Positions 27,627 through 37,400 of a DNA stretch of 64,000 nt are shown in pieces. The position numbers were made by a program, and so were the translations under genes. Below the pieces are notes generated by a model, which saw only the letters and a program-made list of their open reading frames with translations, made no database searches and had not been told where the DNA came from. The DNA is from Pycnococcus provasolii. Its lineage: Eukaryota > Chlorophyta > Pseudoscourfieldiophyceae > Pseudoscourfieldiales. The stretch lies in NCBI GenBank assembly GCA_049487715.1, contig CP150576.1, forward strand, positions 496,001-560,000, in the 5' to 3' direction. Position 1 is the stretch's first letter. Every line of letters begins with the position of its first letter.

Positions 27627-28889
27627 ATGCCTGTTTCGCTCTCTGCTCGTGTTGGTGTTTCCTCTGGTGCTCGTGTTGGTGTGTGCCGTGTTGGTGGTGC
27701 TCGTGTTCTTGGTAATGTTCGTACCTCTGCGGCTGCGTCTTCTGCGGCGTCTTCCTCGCTCGATCTTGCGGGTGTTAGTGGAGGACGTGTGTACAACTTC
27801 AGTGCGGGACCTGCTTGCATCTACGAAGATGTCCTCACGACCGCGTCTTCTGAAATGATGAACTGGGAAAATAGTGGAACGTCTGTTATGGAAATGTCGC
27901 ATAGAGGTAAGGAGTTCATGGGAATTCATGCCAAGGCGATCGCGGACCTGCGAGAACTTCTGTCCATCCCTGACAACTACCAAGTGCTCTTCCTCCAAGG
28001 AGGTGCGTCGCTGCAGTTTGCATCCATCCCGCTCAACCTCGCGTCGGCGGAGGATACCGCGGACTACGTCACCACCGGATCGTGGGGTGCCAAGGCGATC
28101 GGAGAGGGAAAGAAGTTCCTCAAGAACGCCAACGAAGCAGCCAGCACAAAGTCGAGCGGATTCACGTCCATACCCGCCACGAGCGAGTGGAGCCTCTCAG
28201 ACGACGCCAAGTACGTGCACATCTGCGCAAACGAGACGATCCAGGGTGTTGAGTTCAAGACCGACGTCGTGCCGGCGAACGGCGCGCCGCTCATCGCCGA
28301 CATGTCGTCCAACTTCGTCTCCAAGCCCATCGACGTGTCCAAGTACGGAATCATCTACGCCGGCGCGCAGAAGAATGTCGGACCCGCTGGACTCACGGTT
28401 GTGATTGTGCGCGACGACCTTATTGGAAACGCACGTGCGGACTGCCCGACGATGCAGAACTACGCCATCATGGCGGAGAACGACTCCATGTACAACACGC
28501 CGCCGTGCTACTCCATCTACATGGCTGGCTTGGTGTTCGACAAGCTCAACAAGATGGGCGGACTCGAGGCTGTGGAGAAGGTGAACATCGAGAAGTGCGC
28601 GCACATCTACGATGCCATTGCCGGATCCGACGGCTTCTTCAACTGCCCCGTCGACATGACGTGCCGCTCGGCGATGAACATCCCGATCACGATCGTGAAC
28701 GAAGACGCTGACAAGCGTGCGGAGCTTGAGAAGGCGTTCATCGCCGAGGCGGGAGATCTGGGCATGGTGGCGCTCAAGGGACACCGCAGCGTGGGTGGTA
28801 TGCGCGCGTCCATCTACAACGCGATGCCCATCGAGGGTGCGGAGGCACTCGCGGCGTTCATGAAGGAGTTCAAGGCAAAGCACGCGTAA
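27627..28889 (+). CDS. PSAT1: Phosphoserine aminotransferase, organelle-targeted
   Basis: 420 residues from ATG 27627. The first about 55 residues are Val/Arg/Ser/Ala-rich with no acidic residues, which fits a plastid or mitochondrial transit peptide. The enzyme begins at VYNFSAGPA and follows the class V aminotransferase of the SerC type, with [19 protein letters not shown], the PLP-binding Lys249 in [22 protein letters not shown] and [15 protein letters not shown]. It converts 3-phosphohydroxypyruvate and glutamate to 3-phosphoserine and 2-oxoglutarate in the phosphorylated serine pathway. All hallmark residues are present and length is normal. The 5' quarter uses many T-ending codons (GTT, CGT, GGT) and then shifts to C/G-ending codons, a pattern also seen in neighbouring genes. 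Confidence 0.95.
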   Translation: MPVSLSARVGVSSGARVGVCRVGGARVLGNVRTSAAASSAASSSLDLAGVSGGRVYNFSAGPACIYEDVLTTASSEMMNWENSGTSVMEMSHRGKEFMGIHAKAIADLRELLSIPDNYQVLFLQGGASLQFASIPLNLASAEDTADYVTTGSWGAKAIGEGKKFLKNANEAASTKSSGFTSIPATSEWSLSDDAKYVHICANETIQGVEFKTDVVPANGAPLIADMSSNFVSKPIDVSKYGIIYAGAQKNVGPAGLTVVIVRDDLIGNARADCPTMQNYAIMAENDSMYNTPPCYSIYMAGLVFDKLNKMGGLEAVEKVNIEKCAHIYDAIAGSDGFFNCPVDMTCRSAMNIPITIVNEDADKRAELEKAFIAEAGDLGMVALKGHRSVGGMRASIYNAMPIEGAEALAAFMKEFKAKHA

Positions 28890-29353
28890 ATCTCTGTCTT
28901 GATGAAGCATTTGACTGAAAAAAAAAAGTTTGAAAAGAAAACGAAATCGAAATTGGGGTGAACATTTATATAGGTACGTACTTTAATTTTTTTTTTTGCT
29001 AAGCGTTGGGAAAAAGGCCGGCTAATTACCGCCACGAATTGATTTGGTCGTTCGTTGCGGCAGTCGCCGAATGCCAAGATTACCAATGGGGGAGCTCGTC
29101 CAGAAATAACCACTCGATGCGTTTGCGGGTCGCATAAACTAACCACGCGCTGAAACGCTCTACCCACATGACCTTTTATTTTTCACAAAAAAACAACACA
29201 GATGAGACACATATATACTACAGCTAAGATCGCTCATTCAGTAATTTGAACGTACTTTACTTTGTCCAACGATCCCTCTAGTAGATAACCACTCGCGGCA
29301 ACAACACTTTTTTTTTTTCAAAAACAAAAGAGGAGGAAGAAATTCCTTGTGCG
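28890..29353. other. Convergent 3' region
   Basis: 460 bp between the 3' ends of the aminotransferase and SMARCD genes. AT-rich with A or T runs at about 28918-28928, 28987-28999 and 29309-29320. No gene seen. Confidence 0.55.
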
Positions 29354-30620
29354 TTACACCGATCGACGCAGATAACGCATCGCCGCCTCCTCTGCCCATG
29401 GCAGCTCGTAGAACCGTGACCGTGCATGTTGACCCGTCTGGCCACGACTCTGGCCAATTGCCATCACGCGTAGGTCACGTGCCTGGCTTGCGCACAAAGC
29501 CGCGACAAAGTCTGCGGGGCTGTGCGCAAAACCAAGGTAAAATGCACGCCTTCGCAGGCGTTCCTGTATCGCCTGCATCGCCTTGGCGATACGCCGATCC
29601 TCGTCATCCTCCTCACCTGGTGCGAGGTTTGGCGCAAGAACGCGGCCGGCGACACGCTGCCACTCGTTCGCCTGCGCCGTTCGCATCGCACCTGCGAGGC
29701 TCACCTCCATGTCGTACACAAGCTCCGGCGTGGTGCTGGTGGGCATGTGCACGTCAATGCGAACAGGCGGAAGCTTCTCGAGTCGTGACGTGAGTTTCTG
29801 AGCGAGCATGGGAAGTCGAATGCGCTTCTCCGAAGGCGCGAGCCCCAGTGCATGCGCGAGTGCGTCGTCGACGTCGACGACGCTCGGATCCGACGCGTTC
29901 TGAAGCTTCTGCAGCTTGAGATACTGCCACAAGCTCGTGGCTGCCGCGGCACGCGTTGCATGAGGCATTCCGAATAGGTCCGCGAGGCCCTGCGGCAGGC
30001 TAACGAGCTCCGGCTCGTGTTTGACGTGCAGCAGCACGTGCGCGGCTGTCGGAATGGGCGCGGCACGGCGCACCTCGAAGCTTCCGATTCTCTCAGGCTC
30101 GCCTCGGCTCGCTTCCTCCGCGGACGGTGCGGACCACGTCGCCGTCTCCGCCTCGCCGTCTGGTTGCTGCATGACCACCTCTAGTTTGGACAGAAGCTGG
30201 CTCATCGGCGGCGCGTCTGACCCCAAGCTTTCCGACGACGTCGACGCGCCGTCGGTGGTTTCCTTGATGAGCCGTCCGGCGACGCGCACGACGAACCCTC
30301 CTTCCGTCGGTTCGCACCACGTGCGCACGCGCAGCGTGGCTGGAATGCGCTCGAGATTTCCCACCATGTCCTGGTACTCGAGTCGTTTCCGCTCAACCAC
30401 CGCGTCGATTCTCTGCTCGAATTCGACGAGTTGGCTAAACACGCGGCTTTCGGGCAGGAAGTGCCTCGTCCTTTCGACGACTTGCCTGTCGCTGAGTTTT
30501 CTCTTCTTTTTGCGTTTCGAGGCTGGCGCCACCTCCGCGCCTCGTGGTGGCAGTATTCCTGTTGGCGCGGGCGGTGCCGGCTGCGGCGGTGCTGTTGGCT
30601 GAGTCCGTCGTTGTTGTTGT

Positions 30621-30662
<42 letters not shown>

Positions 30663-31129
30663 AGTTGTTGTTGCGTTTGCTGCTGTTGTTGAGCGTGCTG
30701 TTGTTGATTCACCATCCCGGTACCTTGTTTTGGCGGTCCCGGCGGCGGCGGTGCCCCCGGCGGCGGCGGTCCCGGCGGCGGTCTGCTTCCCGTGAAGTTG
30801 GGCGGTCCCGGTGGCGGCGGTGCCCCCGGCGGTGGCGGGTGCCTGCTTCCCGGCGGTGGCGGTGGCGGCGCGCCCCCTCTCGCGAAGTTTGGCGGCGGTC
30901 CCGGCGGCGGCATACTGCCCGGTGGCAGAGGCAGTTGTCCGTAGTAGTAGTTGTTGTTATTATTATTACTGTCTCCGTTGATTGATTTTTGCTGTTTGTG
31001 CGCCGCCTGTGCCAAGGATGACGCGTGCGGTAGTTGCTGAGCGAGTTGTTCTGCGTGCGCCTTGGTCGTGACTTGGCGCGTCAATCGAGGTTGGTCAAAC
31101 AAATCTTGGATTTCTCCTGTGGAAGTCAT
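29354..31129 (-). CDS. SWI/SNF complex subunit, SMARCD/BAF60/Swp73 family
   Basis: 591 residues from ATG 31129. The N-terminal 210 residues are proline-rich (PPPGPPPP runs) with a poly-Gln tract. The conserved part starts at about 215 with LPESRVFSQLVEFEQRIDAV, the family's region for contacting the remodeller core. A SWIB domain follows at about 355-440 (LLHVKHEPELVSLPQGLADLFGM...LWQYLKLQKLQ). The C-terminal block RRRAFYLGFAHSPADFVAAL then ASQARDLRVM is near-diagnostic for SMARCD, where it reads SPADFI...SQSRDLKVM. It is expected to be a core accessory subunit linking SWI/SNF to transcription factors in the nucleus. The Pro and Gln runs are coded by GGCGGC and CTGCTG-type DNA repeats. Confidence 0.9.
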
Positions 31130-31805
31130 CCACGTCCAATAGCGAGAATAGAATGACTAACACAAGCTAACAAGCCTTTGATCGATCTGCCTACGAAGCG
31201 TGTCGAACCTAAGGAGGTGGAGGTGAAAAAGTGTGCGAAATGGCGCCCTCCTCTCGAAATGAGAATAATAATGGGGAAGGGTTTTTCACCCCTCCGGCTG
31301 TCCGGGGAAGGCGGAGCCCTCTGAGACTCACAGAGGATTCCCGAGCAGACACCAGAGGATAGGGGATACAATTCTTCCTGTCGGTGATTGATGCTTGCTT
31401 GGGGATCCGGTGTTGTCGTTGTTGTCGATATGGGTCCTTGTTGTCTCTCTCGTAACCCCGAATCCTTAACCCCGAATTGAAGAGTCACTCAGACTCGTCG
31501 TGTTGTTGCAATTCAAATTCGAAAACCACACCGGAAAAGACAGACGGCTTTCCCCTCCCCCCTTTTCTCGAACTCACTTCTTCGCCATTGCGAACACGCG
31601 CACACACAAACAAACATAAGAACATACTTTTCGCGGCCTGCCTGCCTCACTCACACTCCCTCACTATCTGTGTGTCACTCCCTCGTTTTAGTCTTGTACT
31701 TCGCTTCACTTCACTTCACTTCACTTCACTTCACTTCACTTCACTTTATTCCTTACCTTGCTGAGTCTTGCTGAGAGAGATTGTATTGTGTTCTCTCGTC
31801 AATCC
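31130..31805. other. Divergent intergenic region with pentamer array
   Basis: 680 bp between the SMARCD and MYB starts. It carries CCCCGAA/TTAACCCC elements at about 31454-31480 and a (TTCAC)n array at about 31704-31745, immediately before the MYB gene. No gene seen. Confidence 0.6.
31704..31745 (+). repeat. (TTCAC)n pentanucleotide array
   Basis: Eight consecutive CTTCA/TTCAC units about 60-100 bp before the MYB start codon, probably in its 5' untranslated region. Confidence 0.9.
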
Positions 31806-32182
31806 ATGGAGTCTGTCAAGATGACAATCAATATACCTGCTCATCATGTTGATGACGAGCAGGAGGAGGGAAACAAGCACTCGTGGCACATTTCCGTCTC
31901 GCCTGATGCCACAACCAGCCAACATGACGACGACGATGCGGATATGACACCCGTCTCGACGGACGGGAAACCTTCGTCGCACACGCCCGTTGATGTCATG
32001 CCGCACAGGGAGTTTGAGAAAGGAACAACTTCTTCAGAACTCGCCAAGGAAAAGGCAGGCGAACAAGAGAATGGCGCAGCGGGTGGTGGCGTTGTGAAAA
32101 ACGGCGAGAAACATGTGCACGCAGAAGACGCAGGTGACGACAGCACTGATCAAGCAGGTTCTCGGGCACAGCCACTGCCACA

Positions 32183-32215
<33 letters not shown>

Positions 32216-33836
32216 CGCCGCGGTGGCGACACCTGAACAGCAAGACAAGGAAAATGTCAACCCACACGCCTCCGTGAACTTCTCCGACGACGACCTTGAC
32301 CCGGAACAGCAGCAGCAGGACGGCGCCGGCGCCGGCGCGCACAAACCCAAACAGCCGCTCTCGCCTGAGGAAGAACGCGAGGCACGCTCGCGTGCCGAAG
32401 CTCTCGTGAAAACGCTTCCCGACTCCATCACGGGAAAACTCGGCGGGCCGACGCGAAAGTCCTCCAAAGGCGGGTGGACGCCAGAGGAGGATGACGTCCT
32501 TCGACGCGCCGTGCAGGCGCAGGATGGCAAGAACTGGAAAAAGGTGGCTGAGTACTTCCCAGACAGAACGGACGTGCAGTGCCTGCACCGCTGGCAAAAG
32601 GTACTCAATCCAAACCTTGTGAAAGGGCCGTGGAGTGATGATGAAGACGCGAAAATCATCGAGCTCGTTCGCGTGCACGGCCCCACGAAGTGGTCCGTGA
32701 TTGCGCAGAAACTGCCCGGCCGTATCGGAAAGCAGTGCCGCGAACGATGGCACAACCACCTGAATCCTGACATCAAGACGGGAGGGTGGGGCGAGGAGGA
32801 GGATAAGCTACTCGTCGAGCAGCATCGCCTGCACGGCAACAAGTGGGCGGAAATTGCAAAGGCTTTACCCGGCAGAACGGACAACGCCATCAAGAATCAC
32901 TGGAATTCCACAATGAAGCGTAAGGTGGAGATGGCGGAGCTCGGCGAGAGCGCGAGGTCTGCCAAGGCAGAAGCCGCGGTGGCTAGGAGATTGGCACAGG
33001 CGGCAGCCTCGGCTGACGCCGCCGCCGCGAAGCAGCAGAAGAAGCCAAAGCAGCCGAAGCAGCCGAAGCGCCCAGGATCGTCGTCGTCGGCGGCAGCAGC
33101 AGCAGCAGCACCTGTTCCGCCGCCACCACCTTCTCGCGTCAACAACGATGCCGGAAAGAGGGACGGGGCACGCAAGGGTGGAAACACATCCAAGCGCGCG
33201 GCAGCATCCGTGCCGCCACCACCTGCGGCACCCGTGCCGCCACCACCTGCGGCACCCTTGCCCCCTCCGCCGAAAAAGCGAAAGATGGAAGCAGCATCCG
33301 CGGGATCAGCCGCCGCCGCCGCGCCGTCAGCCCACCCTCCACCACCGCCTCCGCCGCCGCCGAAAGCCACTACCCAACCGCCACCAGCCAGGGCGCCGAA
33401 GGCAGCTCCGAAAGCAGCGCCTGCGCCACCGCCGCCGCCACCGCCGCCAGCTGCTGCTGCCCCACGTGCAGCTGCCCGAAAAAGAAGCGCCGCTGGTGCA
33501 AGCGGCAAGGCTCCAGGTACAGCCGCCCGAAAACGAGGCGCTGGCGAGTTGGCTGCATCTTCCATGGACGAGCTTGGATCCGTGCCCCCTTCGCCGTACG
33601 CGTGGGACCCTCTCGCGATGGAGCTCGACGCATCACCACTTCTCGGTGGCCTGCCGTCGCCCATCACGCCAACCGCGTTCTTGCATGACGCACCGCCACG
33701 CCTCACGCCGCCACCGCCGATGGGAGCCGTCCAGTGGACAGCCGCCGCCGCTGGCCCTGCTTGGCACCCGCCTGGGCGACTGACGGGTCTCTTCAAGCGT
33801 CAGGACCTCTTCTCTGACGCGTTCGGAAGCGGGTAG
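31806..33836 (+). CDS. Three-repeat MYB transcription factor (MYB3R / c-Myb type)
   Basis: 676 residues from ATG 31806. An acidic, Ala-rich N-terminus is followed by three tandem MYB repeats at about 221-272, 273-324 and 325-375. R1 has [12 protein letters not shown] and [26 protein letters not shown]2 has [12 protein letters not shown] and [25 protein letters not shown]3 has [12 protein letters not shown] and [21 protein letters not shown]. The regularly spaced Trp residues are all present. The family binds MYB-type DNA sites; plant and animal members control G2/M genes. The C-terminal 300 residues are Ala/Pro/Lys-rich, with PPPPPP runs and basic patches that look like nuclear localisation signals. 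It has little complexity beyond the DNA-binding domain. Confidence 0.93.
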
Positions 33837-33890
33837 GTACTTGCACGGGAATGGTTTTTTTAATGGATTCGGGATACTAAGTAAGGTTGC

Positions 33891-34366
33891 TCATTTCGTA
33901 ATTAATGTAATGAAGTTGACTTCGTCCAACGTACGCAGCCGGACGCTCCCGTGCGGCCCTTGGCGAGCCATTCGTAGAAGAAGCTGCTTCGATGTCCCAC
34001 CGCATCTAAGGCGCCGACATTGTAGAAGTCTTGGGGGCATTGCACGTAGGCGGTGCGCTGCCGAGCATGCCACCTGTATTCGTCGCGCGTGAGAGCCCCC
34101 GCTTTTGCCACCGAGCGTGAAGAAATGCGGCAGCACACGCTGCAGCGCATCACGGCGTGGAACCATGTCGCTGTCCAGGCACAGCATGTAGTCCCCGCGG
34201 AGTGCGCCGAGCATGAGAGCGTGGTTGATGTTACCAGCCTTCGCGTGGTGGTGCGGCGGCGCTGGCGCGTCCTTGATATCTTCGTCCTCATGCAACCATT
34301 TCTTTGGTCGACGATGATATCGCAGCCGTGGGTCGTCCATTCGCTCCATTCACATTTACTAGTCAT
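33891..34366 (-). pseudogene. Relic of a family-2 glycosyltransferase (cellulose-synthase-like)
   Basis: On the minus strand one frame (from about 34349) codes MDDPRLRYHRRP, then HHAKAGNINHALMLGALRGDYMLCLDSDMVPRRDALQRVLPHFF. This is the donor-binding and DxD region of CesA/Csl-type GT2 enzymes. Near 34110-34100 the reading must change frame to continue as YVQCPQDFYNVGALD...SFFYEWLAKGRTGAS, again GT2-like. The start of the enzyme and all membrane segments are missing, and the end is disrupted as well. The piece lies between the 3' ends of the MYB and SHIPPO genes. It is best read as a truncated, frameshifted relic. Confidence 0.75.
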
Positions 34367-34411
34367 ACAAGCATCATCATTACAATTACTTACAGATATT
34401 TCAGTTCTTTT

Positions 34412-37400
34412 TTACTCGTCCGGCAGTCTCCGTCCCAACGTGAAGCTTGGGCCGACGGGGGCGGGTGGTGCAGCCGTCCCACCAACTAATGGTGTCTCGG
34501 GCTTCGCGCCCTCGAAGCCTGCACCTCCACCACCCATCGTGTAGCTGGGACCCTTCGAAACTGCCTTTGGTTTGTACTTCCCAGGACCGGGTGCGTCGCC
34601 CGTCCTCGGGTACGGCTCTGACGACGCAGATGCACGAGGCATGCTATACGACGGACCTGCGCCCTTACCAGATGTCGACGAGGTGGAAGCGTAGTCGCCT
34701 GGTGCTGGTGTGCCAGAGCCACTACCGCCCATCGCTCCGCTTCCAGTCTTACCTCCCAACGTGTAGCTCGGCGCATCGCCTCCGAAGAATGTGACGCCAC
34801 CCTTTGGTGTGCCCACCGCACCGCGACGCAGCGCACTCGTCGGCCCGCGTGGCGTGGGCGAAGGTGCTGGCGCTGAGCGCGGCGCGACGAATTCATAGTC
34901 CCCAGGGGCGGGGGTTTGGGCAGCAAGCTGCTCACGACGCCGTGCCGCGAAGGTGAAGTGAAAGCCGCTGAGCTTTTCCGTGACGGTCTCCACGCCTCGA
35001 CTCGCCGGCGCCGCAGGCGTCTCAGGATGGTAATCTCCGGGTGCTGGCGTGTCCATCTGCGCCTTGGTCATCGGGCGGCCAGCGAACGTGAAGGCGGGGC
35101 CAGGATCAGCCTCCGGTGGAGCGTAGCCGCCAGGGCCGGGTGTGAGCGGTTCACCTCGAGAGGCGACGGCGGCGCGGCGCCCGAAGGTGTAGTGATTGCC
35201 TTGCGGCCCCTTGTTTGTTGCATCGTATGCGCCAGGCCCAGGTTTCTCATCAGGCTTCTCGTCGGGTGCACGAGGCGCGAAGGTGAAGCTCGCAGCGGGA
35301 CCGTGCGGAGCATCAGGCTGATGGTACTGCCCTGGACCAGGTCCTGGCTTCGGTGGACGAGTCGTACCCTTCACGCCGATCGTGTACGCTTTGTCTCGCT
35401 TTGTCGGCATCTCATAGTCACCAGGTCCCGGTCCATCTGGTATCTTGCTTCCACGTTCCTCGTACAGGAAGATTGGTCCCCTGCGCGGCTGCCGCGGTTC
35501 CACGTATTCTCCAGGACCCGGCGTCGTTTCACTTTTGGAATGCGCCGCTTTTCCACTCATGGTGTACTCCGGCGCCCATCGGCCGACCCATCCGCCGTCA
35601 TATTCACCAGGTCCGGGAACCTTTCCTCCGTCGACATCCTTTCGCCCGGCGCTTGCCATCGTGAATCGCGGCCCAGCCGGGAGGTCAGGAAGCTTGTACG
35701 TCATCGGGTGAGGCGAATCTTGGCCCAGCGCTGGTCCGTCGCCGTCACCCGGCGTTATCAATTTGCCGATGCGTGGGTACATTGTGAACGCAAGTCCTTT
35801 CTCGAGAGGCAAATCGTAGTAACCTCGATCGTCCAACTGCTCAGGTTTGGGTGGCCTTCCGGGCATGGTAAATGCGGGTCCAATCGGTTCCACGTGATGG
35901 TAGTCAGCTGGCCCTGGAGTTTGCACAGCCTCCGGCTTTTCATGCGGACGACCTGGTATGGTGTACGCAGGTCCGCCGAGCGATGTGTGATCCGGATCGT
36001 GGTACGCGCCAGGTCCAAGACCATCCTTCGCCATCGGCTTCTCCTCAGGACGACCTGCAATACTGTATGCGGGGCCGGTAGGCTCGTCTTCGCCGTAGTA
36101 CGCGCCGGGACCTGGACCGAGATCAACGGGCTTCTTGCTCGGCGCTCGACCAGGCATCGAAAATGCTGGCCCGCGCGATGCGGGATCAGGCTGGTAATAC
36201 TCGCCTGGGCCTGGCTCGGCGTCGGCATCAGCGCTCTTCGCCTTCTCCGCCGGACGTCCGCCCATCGAAAATGCAGGTCCCTTCTTCGACTCCGCAACCT
36301 CGTAGGCGCCAGGCGGCGGTGCCTCTGACTTGTTCTCATCGTGTCGTCGCACGCGCCGGCCGAACGTGAATGCCCTGCCCGATTTTTCGTCACCGTCGCG
36401 TGTGTATGCACCAGGTCCTGGCATATCGCTACCGTCTGCGTCAATTGCACCATGCTCGGGTCGGCCGGCGAGCGTGAAAGCAGGCCCACCGAGTGTCGTG
36501 CTTTCTGGATCATAATATGCTCCAGGTCCCAGATCATCCTTCGCTGCACTTTTTGGCTCCGGCCGGCCTGCAATGCTGAACGCAGGTCCGCCGAGCGATG
36601 TGTGATCCGGATCGTGGTACGCGCCAGGTCCAAGACCATCCTTCGCCATCGGCTTCTCCTCAGGACGACCTGCAATACTGTATGCGGGGCCGGTAGGCTC
36701 GTCTTCGCCGTAGTACGCGCCGGGACCTGGGCCGAGATCAACAGGCTTCTGGCTCGGCGCTCGACCAGGCATCGAAAATGCTGGCCCGCGCGATGCGGGA
36801 TCAGGCTGGTAATACTCGCCTGGGCCTGGCTCGGCGTCGGCATCAGCGCTCTTCGCCTTCTCCGCCGGACGTCCGCCCATCGAAAATGCAGGTCCCTTCT
36901 TCGACTCCGCAACCTCGTAGGCGCCAGGCGGCGGTGCCTCTGACTTGTTCTCATCGTGTCGTCGCACGCGCCGGCCGAACGTGAATGCCCTGCCCGATTT
37001 TTCGTCACCGTCGCGTGTGTATGCACCAGGTCCTGGCATATCGCTACCATCAGCATCGAGCACGCCACGACCAGGTCGGCCGGCGAGCGTGAAAGCAGGC
37101 CCACCGAATGTCGTGCTTTCTGGATCATAATATGCTCCAGGTCCCAGATCATCCTTCGTTGCAGTTTTTGGCTCCGGCCGGCCTGCAATGCTGAATGCAG
37201 GTCCGCCGAGCGATGTGTGATCCGGATCGTGGTACGCACCAGGGCCGATTTCGTCTTTTGCCTGCTGTCTTGTCTCAGGCTTTGCACCCATGCTGTATGC
37301 CGGTGCCGAGCTCTTCCTCGTCTGCAACTCATTCACGTCGTATGCACCAGGACCTGGGCCACAACCCGCCTGCGCCTTGAGAAACCCGTCACGCTTCAGT

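Noticed and set aside
35758-37332. 524-residue minus-strand frame inside the SHIPPO gene
   Set aside because: It is an alternative frame of the repetitive SHIPPO coding sequence; the main frame shows the PGPGxY motif throughout.
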